Shown here piece after piece: positions 27,161-36,796 of a stretch of DNA of 64,000 bases (position 1 is the stretch's first letter; each line of letters starts with the position of its first letter). The position numbers were made by a program, and so were the translations under genes. The notes beneath the pieces are model-generated. The model saw only the letters and a program-made list of their open reading frames with translations, did no database searches and had not been told where the DNA came from. This stretch comes from Ignatzschineria sp. F8392. GTDB taxonomy: Bacteria; Pseudomonadota; Gammaproteobacteria; Cardiobacteriales; Wohlfahrtiimonadaceae. The stretch spans positions 310,001-374,000 of the forward strand of contig NZ_NEFF01000001.1 in NCBI RefSeq assembly GCF_002252045.1. The letters are read 5' to 3'.

Positions 27161-27718
27161 ATGACGCAAAATATCATCAAAGATGCAAAGACTCGTATGG
27201 ATAAATCAGTTGATGCACTCGCTAGCGCCCTTGGGAAGATTCGTACAGGACGTGCTCATATCTCAATTTTAGATCATATTGAAGTTGAATATTACGGCTC
27301 TATGGTGCCATTAAGTCAGGTTGCTAACTTAACAGTGCAAGACTCCCGAACTTTAGGTGTTGCACCATGGGAAAAACAGATGGTTGGCCCTATCGAAAAA
27401 GCGATTATCAATAGTGATTTAGGATTGAATCCTGCAACGACAGGTACTTTAATTAGAATCCCACTTCCACCATTAACAGAAGAGCGCCGTAAAGAGTTAG
27501 TGAAGTTAGTCGGCGGTGAAGCAGAACAAGCGAAAGTAGCAGTGCGTAATATTCGTCGTGATGCTAATAACCAGATCTCTGCTTTAGAGAAAGAGGGTGA
27601 GATTTCAGAAGATGTACAGCGCCGTACGGAAGATGAGATCCAGAAGTTAACTGACGCTACGATCAAAAAAATTGATGAAGTACTCGCAGCGAAAGAAGAA
27701 GAGTTAATGGAAATTTAA
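27161..27718 (+). CDS. frr: Ribosome recycling factor
   Basis: With EF-G, splits the post-termination ribosome. The 185 residues match the family length. They contain [21 protein letters not shown] at the N-terminus, a conserved [14 protein letters not shown] region and the C-terminal helical [34 protein letters not shown]. The ATG has TTGGAGAAAA upstream. It precedes uppS by 14 bp. Confidence 0.98.
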   Translation: MTQNIIKDAKTRMDKSVDALASALGKIRTGRAHISILDHIEVEYYGSMVPLSQVANLTVQDSRTLGVAPWEKQMVGPIEKAIINSDLGLNPATTGTLIRIPLPPLTEERRKELVKLVGGEAEQAKVAVRNIRRDANNQISALEKEGEISEDVQRRTEDEIQKLTDATIKKIDEVLAAKEEELMEI

Positions 27719-27732
27719 GCTAAGGGTTAAAT

Positions 27733-28443
27733 GTGAGCGAAGGTAAAGAGCGCTGTCAACATGTTGCCATCATTATGGATGGCAATGGCCGTTGGGCTGA
27801 AAGAAATCGTTTAGCACGAGCATTAGGGCATCGAGCCGGTGTAAAAGCCGTTAAACGGAGCGTTGAGTGTGCAATTAAAAATGGTATTAAAGTCTTAACC
27901 GTTTATGCATTTTCAACGGAGAATTGGAAGAGACCCCAAGAGGAGGTCTCTTACTTAATGGATCTCTTTTACCAAACATTAGAGGGGCAACTCAAAGCAC
28001 TTCATCGTGCGGGGGTTCGCCTCTCTTTTATTGGTGATCTCTCCCCGCTCTCTGTAAAGTTGCAGGAGAAGTTATTTGCTGCGGTAGAACTTACTCAAGA
28101 GAATGATGTGCTAGATTTTGTAGTTGCGATCAATTATGGCGGCCGGCAAGAGATCGTCAATGCTTGTAAGAATTTGGCTGAAGAGGTGGTTGCTGGAGAT
28201 CTTGAGATCGATGAGATTACAGAGTCTCGATTTGAGAAAGCGCTAACAATGAGTGACCTTCCTCCTGTTGATCTCTTGATCCGTACAAGTGGAGAGCAGC
28301 GAATTAGCAACTTCTTAATTTGGCAGTTAGCTTATGCCGAACTCTACTTTATCGATTGCCATTGGCCCGATTTTGGTGAGAAAGAATTTGAGGCCGCTTT
28401 GGCTGAATTTTATCGTCGTGAACGACGATTTGGTGGGAGATAA
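27733..28443 (+). CDS. uppS: Undecaprenyl diphosphate synthase
   Basis: cis-Prenyltransferase extending farnesyl diphosphate with eight isopentenyl units to make the lipid carrier for peptidoglycan and O-antigen. The 236 residues show HVAIIMDGNGRWAE (10-23, catalytic Asp17), the STENWKRPQEEV region and the C-terminal RTSGEQRISNFLIWQLAYAELYF. The start is GTG 27733; an ATG two bases upstream runs straight into a stop, and no in-frame ATG precedes the conserved motif. First of the frr-linked lipid precursor genes. Confidence 0.97.
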   Translation: MSEGKERCQHVAIIMDGNGRWAERNRLARALGHRAGVKAVKRSVECAIKNGIKVLTVYAFSTENWKRPQEEVSYLMDLFYQTLEGQLKALHRAGVRLSFIGDLSPLSVKLQEKLFAAVELTQENDVLDFVVAINYGGRQEIVNACKNLAEEVVAGDLEIDEITESRFEKALTMSDLPPVDLLIRTSGEQRISNFLIWQLAYAELYFIDCHWPDFGEKEFEAALAEFYRRERRFGGR

Positions 28444-28446
28444 ATT

Positions 28447-29328
28447 ATGAAGCAACGCATTATTACCGGCATTATTTTAGGGGTTGCGGCACTACTTGCC
28501 ATCCTTTTTTTACCAACCTCTCTCTTCTCTCTCCTACTCTTTTTGATCTCGGTTATTGGGCTTTTTGAGTGGAGTAATCTCTTAAAGCTCTCAGGGATGC
28601 AGAAGAGAGTCTATATTGGTGTCGGTTCTATTACACTCCTACTCGTTGTTGGTGCGCTTTTATTGGGCAATCGCGAGACAGATCAGATTGTTGGTGGACT
28701 TGCGCTCTTTGTGCGCAGTAACCCACTTCTCTTTGGGCTTTTACTGCTGATGTCCCTCTTTTGGCTCATGATGCCTTTTATTCTCTCCATCTATGCGAGA
28801 AGGCCGCTCTCCTTTCTAACTAATAGAGAGTTTCTCTTCGTCGTCAGTATCCTTTCACTAGCTGCATTAATGATCACTTTAACGGTATTGCAGCAAGGGC
28901 TTATTCTGCTCCTCTACCTTATTTTATTGGTGATTATTGCCGATAGTGGTGCCTATTTTGTTGGGCGGAAATTTGGTAAGAGAAAGTTGGCCGTCACCAT
29001 TAGTCCAGGGAAGAGTGTTGAAGGTGCTATTGGCGGGATTGTTCTTGCAGGGCTCTTCTCTTTAGCGGCAATTCTCTACTTTACAAGTGATGAAACTGCG
29101 ATCTTTATCGCTCAAGAACGAATGATGTTAATTCTTAATTTTGTCTCTTTGAGTCTTTTGGTAGTGATTATCTCTATCTCTGGCGATCTCTTTGAGAGTG
29201 TGGTGAAGCGTCATGCTGGAATGAAGGATAGCGGTAATATTTTGCCCGGCCATGGCGGGGTATTAGATCGTATTGATGCTTTAACGGCAGCTGCGCCGCT
29301 CTTCTTTGTAGGGTTAAGTTTTATATGA
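28447..29328 (+). CDS. cdsA: Phosphatidate cytidylyltransferase
   Basis: Inner-membrane enzyme making CDP-diacylglycerol from phosphatidic acid and CTP, the precursor of all phospholipids. The 293 residues form about eight hydrophobic helices and end with the signature SGDLFESVVKRHAGMKDSGNILPGHGGVLDRIDA (from about residue 250), including the metal-binding aspartates. The ATG is 4 bp after uppS; the 3' end overlaps dxr by 4 nt (ATGA). Confidence 0.97.
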   Translation: MKQRIITGIILGVAALLAILFLPTSLFSLLLFLISVIGLFEWSNLLKLSGMQKRVYIGVGSITLLLVVGALLLGNRETDQIVGGLALFVRSNPLLFGLLLLMSLFWLMMPFILSIYARRPLSFLTNREFLFVVSILSLAALMITLTVLQQGLILLLYLILLVIIADSGAYFVGRKFGKRKLAVTISPGKSVEGAIGGIVLAGLFSLAAILYFTSDETAIFIAQERMMLILNFVSLSLLVVIISISGDLFESVVKRHAGMKDSGNILPGHGGVLDRIDALTAAAPLFFVGLSFI

Positions 29329-30497
29329 AAAAACAGATCTCTATTTTAGGTGCAACAGGTTCGATTGGTGATTCAACACTTAAGGTGATTCGCAACAATC
29401 GGGCGCTCTATCAAGTTCACTCTCTGGTTGCGAATCAGAGTGTTGATAAGATGATGCAACTCTGTCAGGAGTTTGAGCCTAAGTATGCAGTTTTAGAGAA
29501 TGAATCTGCAGCTAACAGCCTTAAAAAATTGGTAGAAGCCGCTAACTTACCAACGGTGGTGTTAGGGGGTGAGGCAGCTATTATTGAGCTTGTAACAGAG
29601 AGGGAAATAGATCTTGTTGTCGCGGCGATTGTGGGGGCAAAAGGGTTTCTCTCTAGTCTGTCAGCCGCTAGAGCAGGTAAGACCATTCTATTGGCGAATA
29701 AAGAGACGCTTGTTTTAGGGGGCGCACTCTTTATGGCGGAAGCGAAAGCCCATGGCGCGACGATTTTGCCAATCGATAGTGAGCATAATGCGCTCTTTCA
29801 ATCCCTTCCTAAAAGAGGTGGTGAGTTGAGTTATGAAGGTGTTAAACGTCTAATTCTAACTGCTTCCGGAGGGCCTTTCAGAGGTTATCAGCGACAAGAT
29901 CTAGAGAAGGTAACATTAGAAGATGCTCTCAAGCACCCTAATTGGTCTATGGGGGCAAAGGTGACGATCGATTCGGCAACCTTGATGAATAAGGGGCTTG
30001 AATTGATCGAAGCACATTTTCTCTTCTCTATGCCGGTAGAGAAGTTGAGTGTTGTGGTTCATCCTCAAAGTATGATCCACTCATTGGTTGAGTATATAGA
30101 TGGCTCTTTGATCTCTCAGATGGGTGCTGCTGATATGGCAATTCCTATCGCCCATGCATTAGCATATCCGCAACGAGTTGTATCGGGGGCATCCTATCTC
30201 GATTTGACAAAGATGTCGGCATTAACTTTTGAAGAGCCTGATCTTGTCACTTTTCCTGCACTTCGCCTTGCGCAGGAGTCTCTTATTGCCGGCACACCCT
30301 ACTTAGTGGCACTCAATGCCGCTAATGAAATTTTTGTGTCGGCATTTTTAGCACAAAAAATCACCTTTGTTGAGATAGCGGATAAGGTGGCTGAAGTTTT
30401 AGATCGAGTGGTGATGTCAGCTAATGCATTACAGACAGAGGAGGCTCTTTTAGAGTATGATCAAGAGATTCGTCAGATGGCTAAGGCACTCTGTTAA
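29325..30497 (+). CDS. dxr: 1-deoxy-D-xylulose 5-phosphate reductoisomerase
   Basis: Second enzyme of the MEP isoprenoid pathway, turning DXP into methylerythritol phosphate with NADPH. The 390 residues start with the NADPH-binding GATGSIGDSTLKVI (8-21), then ANKETLVLGG, IDSEHNALFQSLP (metal and substrate site), TASGGPFRGY and GLELIEAHFLF. It lies between cdsA and rseP and supplies the isoprenoids used by UppS. Confidence 0.98.
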   Translation: MKKQISILGATGSIGDSTLKVIRNNRALYQVHSLVANQSVDKMMQLCQEFEPKYAVLENESAANSLKKLVEAANLPTVVLGGEAAIIELVTEREIDLVVAAIVGAKGFLSSLSAARAGKTILLANKETLVLGGALFMAEAKAHGATILPIDSEHNALFQSLPKRGGELSYEGVKRLILTASGGPFRGYQRQDLEKVTLEDALKHPNWSMGAKVTIDSATLMNKGLELIEAHFLFSMPVEKLSVVVHPQSMIHSLVEYIDGSLISQMGAADMAIPIAHALAYPQRVVSGASYLDLTKMSALTFEEPDLVTFPALRLAQESLIAGTPYLVALNAANEIFVSAFLAQKITFVEIADKVAEVLDRVVMSANALQTEEALLEYDQEIRQMAKALC

Positions 30498-30530
30498 GTT
30501 GTAAAATTTTACTAAAAAGGCTGATCTTAA

Positions 30531-31904
30531 ATGTCGATGTTGTTTAACTCTATCTTTGGTTTTTTAATTCTGATGGGTGTTTTGGTGACACTCCATGAGT
30601 TTGGCCATTTCTATGCAGCAAGAAAGTTAGGGTTTAAAGTCTTAACCTTTAGTATCGGTTTTGGGAAGAAGGTTTGGAGCCGCCGAGGCAAAGATGGTGT
30701 GGAGTATCGTATCGGCCTTATCCCGCTAGGTGGATATGTTGCGATGCTAGATGATCGCGTTCATAAAGTCGATCCGGCGGATCAGAGTAAGACTTTCAAT
30801 GCGCAACCTATTTGGAAGCGTGCAGTTGTGATTGCTGCAGGCCCTTTAGTCAACCTTCTCTTTGCGATTATTCTTCTTTTTGGCCTCTATCTCTATGGAA
30901 TGCCAGCATTTAAAGCAAAAATTGATACCCCTCCGGTTCAATCTGTCTTTGCTGAGGCGGGATTTGAGCGAGGAGATGAGATTATTGCGGTTGAAGGCGC
31001 TTCCGTTAGAACCTTTGAAGAGATGATGATGCGTTTTGTAGAACATCTTAATGATGGTAAAGCAGATGTTGATGTTTTACGAAATGGACGTCTAGAGCAG
31101 ATAGAGATTAGAATGGATGAGCCCTTAAGGCTTAATGCGAATCAATATATCGATCAGCAATTAGGGATTAATCTCTACATGCCGAGAGTGCCGGCAAAAA
31201 TTGGTGTTCTGACAGATGGTGGTGCAGGTAAGCTTGCAGGATTACAACTCGATGATGAGATTCTTAAAATTGGTAACCACCGTATCGATTCTTGGCAAGA
31301 CCTTCTTTTAACAATGGCACAGTTAGAAGCTGCGTCAGATAATAAAGTTTTGCTACCGGTTGAGGTTTTGCGTAAAGGGCAGATTATTGAGGTGCCGGTT
31401 GAGTTGAACCGTAATGAAAGTGGTCGGTTTATGTTAGGAGTCGGTATTACGCAGCTCTCGCCGGAGGTTGCCGCTGAATTTGAGCAGATGCAGACATTGC
31501 AAAAGTATCCTCTTTTTGAGGCTTTTCAATATGCTATTGCTGATACTTATCAAAATTCTCTTATGATTTTTAAATTTATCGGTAGAATGATAACAGGTGA
31601 TATTCACCCTAATGTGATGGCAGGCCCTGTAACGATTGCAGATGTTGCCGGCAAGAAGCTTGATGCAGGCTGGGTCTATTTTATTCAATTGATGGCGCTC
31701 TTTAGTGTCAATCTCGGAATTTTAAACTTACTACCGATCCCGGTTCTAGATGGCGGACGGTTAGTCGGTTTAGGAATTGAGGCGACGGTAGGTCGGGATA
31801 GAATCCCGCAAACACTCTCGATGCGAGTGATGCAGATCGGTGCTCTCTTCCTATTTCTATTTATGGCTTTTGTGATCTTTTATGATATTAGCAAGTGGTT
31901 CTAA
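30531..31904 (+). CDS. rseP: Site-2 protease RseP
   Basis: Inner-membrane zinc metalloprotease that cuts RseA to release sigma-E and clears signal-peptide remnants. The 457 residues contain HEFGH (about residues 22-26) in the first transmembrane segment, two periplasmic PDZ domains (about 115-190 and 205-290) and NLLPIPVLDGGRL (about 400-412) with the third zinc ligand. It is next to bamA, whose outer-membrane assembly task the sigma-E response protects. Confidence 0.97.
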   Translation: MSMLFNSIFGFLILMGVLVTLHEFGHFYAARKLGFKVLTFSIGFGKKVWSRRGKDGVEYRIGLIPLGGYVAMLDDRVHKVDPADQSKTFNAQPIWKRAVVIAAGPLVNLLFAIILLFGLYLYGMPAFKAKIDTPPVQSVFAEAGFERGDEIIAVEGASVRTFEEMMMRFVEHLNDGKADVDVLRNGRLEQIEIRMDEPLRLNANQYIDQQLGINLYMPRVPAKIGVLTDGGAGKLAGLQLDDEILKIGNHRIDSWQDLLLTMAQLEAASDNKVLLPVEVLRKGQIIEVPVELNRNESGRFMLGVGITQLSPEVAAEFEQMQTLQKYPLFEAFQYAIADTYQNSLMIFKFIGRMITGDIHPNVMAGPVTIADVAGKKLDAGWVYFIQLMALFSVNLGILNLLPIPVLDGGRLVGLGIEATVGRDRIPQTLSMRVMQIGALFLFLFMAFVIFYDISKWF

Positions 31905-31996
31905 ATAGATAATTAATTGGAATTTTTGAAGTTATTCGGTATATTAACGCAGTTTATAGATGCATTTCTATGCCCTAATTATTAGAGAAAAATATA

Positions 31997-34540
31997 ATGG
32001 CTATTGTCGATATAAAGAGAGTTTTTTTAGCTACGAGCTTAATGCTTGGGGCCGCAACTTTTGCCCAAAAGTATGAAGTGAAAGATATTCGCGTAGAAGG
32101 ATTAGAGCAGGTTAACCCGGGTGTTGTCTTTACCACTTTAGGTCTCAATCCAGATGCCCCAGTTCAGAAGGGGAATGTTAAAGATATCGTCGAGAAGCTT
32201 CATGCTACGGGACTTTTTAAAAATGTCACAGTGAAAACGCCCAATGGAAGAATTTTGGGGCGTACAAGGCCAAAATCGATCACAGTAGCAGTTCCGGTGC
32301 AAAAACAACCATCGACAGTGCGTGGTGCCGGCCCATTTGGCAATATCCGTACAGAGCCCGCTGAACCTGAAATTGAATATATTTATGAAGAGATTCCCTG
32401 TACGTTTGATGATCCCCGCTGTCAGCCAGTGGAATCCACTGTACGCTCTAATCTTATCGTTGAGGTAGAAGAGTATCCTGTTCTTTCTCGAGTCACCTTT
32501 AAAGGTAATCGTGATCTTAAAGATCCGCAGCTCAATCAGATTATTTCTGCAGCAAACCTTAAGGTAGGAGAGAGCCTTAAAGACTCTTCATTAGAAAATG
32601 CGAAAAACAATCTTCTTAAAGCTTATGAAACCCGTGGTAAATATGCGGTAAGAATTGAGCCAAAGGTGATTGAATTGCCACGCAACCGAGCTGAGATTCA
32701 ATTTGAGATCTCAGAAGGGCGAACAGGGCAGATTAAGAAAATTAATTTCACGGGTAATGAGAATGTCTCTGACAGTAAATTATTACGTCAGATGCGTGTT
32801 CGTGAATCGGGCTTTAGAACGATCTTCTCCTCCGGCGATCGTTACGACCCTTATACTATTCAAGATGAACTCGATCAAGTTCAACAATATTATCGTAATA
32901 ATGGTTATCTCAAGGCTGAGATCAACTACTCAAGTGCGACCATTAGCCCGAATCAGGATACGGTCTATCTTGATATCGATATTCATGAAGGGAAGCAATA
33001 CCACTTTGGCGACTTCACCGTTGTTGGAAACTATCCGAGCGTTGATAAAGAGGAGCTGCTCTCTTTAATTGATATTAAACCGGGTTCACTCTATCGAGCT
33101 AAAACAGTTGAAGCAGCAGTTAAAACGTTGCAAGATCGATTAGGAAATGAGGGGTATGCTCAAGCGCGAGTCAACGCAATTCCTCGAATCAATGAAGAGA
33201 CCGATACCGTTAGCTTCTCCTTTGCGATCGACCAAGGTGAACGTTACTACGTCAATCGCATCAATATTGAAGGTAATGAGCGAACGCAAGATGAGGTATT
33301 CCGTAGAGAGTTACGACAAATGGAGGGTGGTCCATTTGTAACAAGTGATATCGAGCGCTCACGGGTTCGTATTCAGCGTCTTGCACATGTGGAAGATGTT
33401 GAGGTCTTAACTGAGCCAGTCGAAGAGGGTGTGGTAGATCTTACCTACCGTGTTAAAGAACGTAGTGCCGGATCGATCACTTTCGGTTTAAGTTATGGTA
33501 TGGATAGTAAGTTTGGTATTAATGCCGGTTTCAATCAACCAAACTTTATGGGAACAGGGCATGAGCTTAATGTTCAGGCTGAGACCAATAAGAGCGGTAG
33601 TTACTACGGCATCGATTATATGAATCCCTATTTTACGAAAGATGGATTAAGTGCAGGTGTCTCCTTAAGTTATAGTAAGCAGAAACATGACTATGACGAT
33701 AGTGGTAACTATATTGCCGATGGACTCTCTCTAATGTTCAATTTCGGTTACCCGCTCTCTGAATATACTGCGATTCGTGCCGGAATTGGTTATGAGCAGT
33801 TAAAGCTTCGTACAACTCATGCGTCTCCTAATAAGATTGTTGAAGAGATTGCAAAACTAGATTGTGGAATGGCTTGTGTTAATAGCCATACTGAAGGGCG
33901 TCTCTATAAGGCCAAACTGAATCTCTATCGAGCGAATGTTGGAATCTATCGCGATACTCGAAATAGAACGATCTTCTCATCAGAGGGATCTCTCAATAGT
34001 GCAACGATTACGGGAACATTGCCGGGATCAGACTCTAAATTCTACAAATTACTCTTAAAACATCAGAGCTACTATCCATTGAGTGAGAATGAGGATTATG
34101 TATTCTCTCTCCGTGGCGATATCATGATGGGTTGGGGTTACGGGAATGATGGTGATACTTCACTTCCATTCTTTGAAAACTTCTATGCCGGTGGTTTAGG
34201 ATCGGTTCGTGGTTATCGCGGAAGTTCAATCGGGCCAAAATATGAAAATGGCGACTCGATGGGAGGTTCATTGCGCTATAACGCGACAGCAGAATTGATT
34301 ATGAAGGTTCCTGGATTCCAAGATAATAATGATGTTCGTTGGAGTCTCTTTGTAGATGCCGGGAATGTCACCTCAAAACCGAGTAAGCCAGAATTTGGAG
34401 ATGTGAGTTATTCAGCGGGTGCGAGCTTTGTCTGGTTATCCCCACTTGGTCCACTTGCATTCTCCTATGCGAAACCATTTAAAACTCGTGAAGGTGATAG
34501 AGAGCAGAAATTCCAGTTCTCAATTGGTATCCCTTACTAA
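31997..34540 (+). CDS. bamA: Outer membrane protein assembly factor BamA with enlarged POTRA1
   Basis: Central subunit of the BAM complex inserting beta-barrels into the outer membrane. The 847 residues begin with a signal peptide (1-23, cut after TFA), then five POTRA domains and a 16-strand barrel. The lid-loop motif VRGYRG (in GLGSVRGYRGSSIGPK) and the terminal aromatic-type FSIGIPY are present. POTRA1 carries a stretch of about 65 extra residues (about 83-149) between VTVKTPNG and SNLIVEVEEYPVLSRVTF, rich in Pro and containing Cys135 and Cys142. A second cysteine pair (DCGMAC) lies in a barrel loop. Otherwise full length and in the usual rseP-bamA-skp order. Confidence 0.97.
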   Translation: MAIVDIKRVFLATSLMLGAATFAQKYEVKDIRVEGLEQVNPGVVFTTLGLNPDAPVQKGNVKDIVEKLHATGLFKNVTVKTPNGRILGRTRPKSITVAVPVQKQPSTVRGAGPFGNIRTEPAEPEIEYIYEEIPCTFDDPRCQPVESTVRSNLIVEVEEYPVLSRVTFKGNRDLKDPQLNQIISAANLKVGESLKDSSLENAKNNLLKAYETRGKYAVRIEPKVIELPRNRAEIQFEISEGRTGQIKKINFTGNENVSDSKLLRQMRVRESGFRTIFSSGDRYDPYTIQDELDQVQQYYRNNGYLKAEINYSSATISPNQDTVYLDIDIHEGKQYHFGDFTVVGNYPSVDKEELLSLIDIKPGSLYRAKTVEAAVKTLQDRLGNEGYAQARVNAIPRINEETDTVSFSFAIDQGERYYVNRINIEGNERTQDEVFRRELRQMEGGPFVTSDIERSRVRIQRLAHVEDVEVLTEPVEEGVVDLTYRVKERSAGSITFGLSYGMDSKFGINAGFNQPNFMGTGHELNVQAETNKSGSYYGIDYMNPYFTKDGLSAGVSLSYSKQKHDYDDSGNYIADGLSLMFNFGYPLSEYTAIRAGIGYEQLKLRTTHASPNKIVEEIAKLDCGMACVNSHTEGRLYKAKLNLYRANVGIYRDTRNRTIFSSEGSLNSATITGTLPGSDSKFYKLLLKHQSYYPLSENEDYVFSLRGDIMMGWGYGNDGDTSLPFFENFYAGGLGSVRGYRGSSIGPKYENGDSMGGSLRYNATAELIMKVPGFQDNNDVRWSLFVDAGNVTSKPSKPEFGDVSYSAGASFVWLSPLGPLAFSYAKPFKTREGDREQKFQFSIGIPY

Positions 34541-34557
34541 GTAGTGGTGAAAAGATA

Positions 34558-35106
34558 ATGTTTAAAGGCATTTTAAGAAAGGGAGCAGCAGTACTATTAA
34601 CTGCTGCTTTCATTGTTTTTACTCCTATCTCCTTGGCAAAAGAGCTGAAGATAGGCGTGGTTGATATTAATCTCTTACTAGAGAAATATATTGAACAGAA
34701 GGATATCTATTCACTTCTGAATGAGGAGTTCTTTGCAAGAGATCAATATCTTCTCAATAAGCGTGATCAGATTGAAAGTCTGCGCCGGGAATTGATGAAT
34801 GGTAATAATGAAGCCTCAGTTGCGCGTGAGTTAGAGCGCCATATTGTCAATCTTGAACGAGAGTTTGTCAGACTCAGTAATGATACGCGTCAGGAGTTCA
34901 ATCTTCGTAAAAATGAGGAGCTCTATAAGCTACAAAGAGAGATCAATAACGCAATATTAGAATATGCGCAAGATCACGATTATGATCTGATTTTAGAGTC
35001 AGGATTACTCTTTTCTAAAGAGTCACTCTATTTAACAGAGCCGATCTTCCAAACATTAGTGAAGGAAGAGTCGCAAGAGAAAACGGAAGAGAAAAGCGAG
35101 AAGTAG
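34558..35106 (+). CDS. skp: Periplasmic chaperone Skp/OmpH
   Basis: Trimeric periplasmic holdase that carries unfolded outer-membrane proteins to BamA. The 182 residues have a signal peptide (about 1-27, ending PISLA), a short beta segment LKIGVVDINLLLEKY and long coiled-coil arms (about 55-135) rich in Glu, Arg and Leu, then ILEYAQDHDYDLILESGLL, a typical Skp C-terminal part. The charged extension EESQEKTEEKSEK ends the protein. The stop abuts the lpxD ATG. Confidence 0.9.
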   Translation: MFKGILRKGAAVLLTAAFIVFTPISLAKELKIGVVDINLLLEKYIEQKDIYSLLNEEFFARDQYLLNKRDQIESLRRELMNGNNEASVARELERHIVNLEREFVRLSNDTRQEFNLRKNEELYKLQREINNAILEYAQDHDYDLILESGLLFSKESLYLTEPIFQTLVKEESQEKTEEKSEK

Positions 35107-36165
35107 ATGACATTACAACAGATTTTTGATTACCTTATCTCAAAAGGTGAAGTGGTTGAGCTCCATGGTGATGGTGCAATTAATATTTTAGGGCTCTCCA
35201 CAATCCAGCATGGAAAACCTAATACGCTCTCTTTTTTCCATAATCCCCGCTATCGTCAATATCTAGAGAGCACGGAAGCTTCTGCTATCTTAGTTGATGC
35301 TCGTAATTTTGAGCATGTTACTCAGCCGGCAATTATCTGTCAAAATACCCATGCCGCATGGGCCTATGTGACTCAGCTTTTTCAGGAAGATTATCGTAAT
35401 TTTTCAGGAATCGATCCCACTGCGAGAATCGCGCCGACCGCAAAAATTGGTGAAAATGTGACGATCGGTGCTTATAGTGTGATTGGGGAGAATGTGATCA
35501 TTGGCGATAATAGTTATATCGATGCCCACTGTATGATTGAGCGAGATGTGACGCTTGGTGAATCTTGCTACCTCTTTTCTAGCGTTACGGTTCGCTATGA
35601 GTGTCAGTTAGGGGATCGAGTTGTTCTGCATCCTAATGCCGTGATCGGTGCTGAAGGTTTCGGTTTTGCCCGAACGAAAGCAGGTTATATTAAGGTTGCA
35701 CAATTAGGGCGCGTGATCTTAGCGGATGATGTTGATATTGGTGCCGGCAGTTGTATCGATCGCGGTGCGATAGAAGATACGATTATTGGTCGAGGAACGA
35801 AGATCGATAACCATGTGCAGTTAGGGCATAACTGTATTGTTGGAGAAAATACTGTTATCGCAGGTTATACCGGTATTGCCGGCTCTACAGATATTGGAAA
35901 CAATGTTGTTATTGGTGGCGGCGTTGGTATGAATGGTCATATGAAGATTGAGGATAATGTGGTTGTTACCGGTGGAACGCAGGTGAGTCAGCCACTTAAG
36001 TCAGGAAAGATCTACTCCTCCATTCCTCCTGTTTTGGAAAATCGCGAGTGGCGCTATAATAGTGCCCGCATTAAACGTTTGGGAGATCTCTTTGATCGGG
36101 TCAAAAAGCTAGAGGCTCAGTTAGGGCAGTTAGCAGCATTAGATCAGCCAAATAGAGAGAAGTAG
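35107..36165 (+). CDS. lpxD: UDP-3-O-(3-hydroxyacyl)glucosamine N-acyltransferase
   Basis: Third enzyme of lipid A synthesis; adds the N-linked hydroxyacyl chain from acyl carrier protein. The 352 residues have the N-terminal uridine-binding domain (about 1-100), a left-handed beta-helix (about 100-300) with GAEGFGFARTKAGYIKVAQLG and the catalytic-histidine region IDNHVQLGHNCIVG, and a C-terminal helix. It starts directly at the skp stop (TAGATG). Confidence 0.97.
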   Translation: MTLQQIFDYLISKGEVVELHGDGAINILGLSTIQHGKPNTLSFFHNPRYRQYLESTEASAILVDARNFEHVTQPAIICQNTHAAWAYVTQLFQEDYRNFSGIDPTARIAPTAKIGENVTIGAYSVIGENVIIGDNSYIDAHCMIERDVTLGESCYLFSSVTVRYECQLGDRVVLHPNAVIGAEGFGFARTKAGYIKVAQLGRVILADDVDIGAGSCIDRGAIEDTIIGRGTKIDNHVQLGHNCIVGENTVIAGYTGIAGSTDIGNNVVIGGGVGMNGHMKIEDNVVVTGGTQVSQPLKSGKIYSSIPPVLENREWRYNSARIKRLGDLFDRVKKLEAQLGQLAALDQPNREK

Positions 36166-36234
36166 AGGGTAAGCGGAGAGTAATAAGGAAGTAAAAAAGC
36201 GTTAGATTAAAAGCGTTAAAGTGTCACTAAAAAA

Positions 36235-36309
36235 TTAGTGAAGAATCAGTGAAGAATTAGTGAAAACATTAAGTTAGATATCAGTTTAGATATTAGTTTA
36301 GATATTAAA
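36235..36309. repeat. Two short tandem repeats upstream of fabZ
   Basis: An 11 bp unit, TYAGTGAAGAA, occurs three times (36235-36267, last copy degraded), followed by a 12 bp unit, TTAGATATYAGT, three times (36274-36309). The arrays fill much of the 169 bp gap between lpxD and fabZ, genes that usually lie much closer together. Confidence 0.75.
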
Positions 36310-36334
36310 TAGAAGAGAATAGAGAATAATAATT

Positions 36335-36796
36335 ATGAGCGATAACAAAGTAATCGATATCAATGAGATCATGACATATTTACCCCATCGATACCCTTTT
36401 TTAATGATTGATCGTGTACTTGACTTTACGCCAAATGAGACGTTACACGCTCGTAAAAATGTCACCTATAATGAGCCCTTTTTCCAAGGCCATTTTCCCG
36501 TTAAACCGATTATGCCTGGAGTGCTTATTTTAGAAGCATTAGCCCAAGCGACCGGCATATTGAGTTTTAAATCGGTTGAAGATTATGACTCTACTGATCA
36601 ATCGATCTATTACTTTGTGGGTATTGATAAAGCTCGATTCCGTAGACCTGTTGAGCCGGGTGATGTATTAGATCTTAAAGTACAATTTCTTCGCGCAAAA
36701 AGAGGAATTTGGGCTTTTGAAGGGAAGGCATATGTTGATGGCAAATTAGTATGCCAAGCTGAATTGATGTGTACTCGCCGTGAGGCATTTGAATAA
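36335..36796 (+). CDS. fabZ: 3-hydroxyacyl-[ACP] dehydratase FabZ
   Basis: Hot-dog-fold dehydratase of fatty acid elongation that also competes with LpxA for 3-hydroxyacyl-ACP. The 153 residues contain [15 protein letters not shown] (13-27, catalytic His) and [21 protein letters not shown] (49-70, catalytic Glu). The stop overlaps the lpxA ATG by one base. Confidence 0.97.
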   Translation: MSDNKVIDINEIMTYLPHRYPFLMIDRVLDFTPNETLHARKNVTYNEPFFQGHFPVKPIMPGVLILEALAQATGILSFKSVEDYDSTDQSIYYFVGIDKARFRRPVEPGDVLDLKVQFLRAKRGIWAFEGKAYVDGKLVCQAELMCTRREAFE

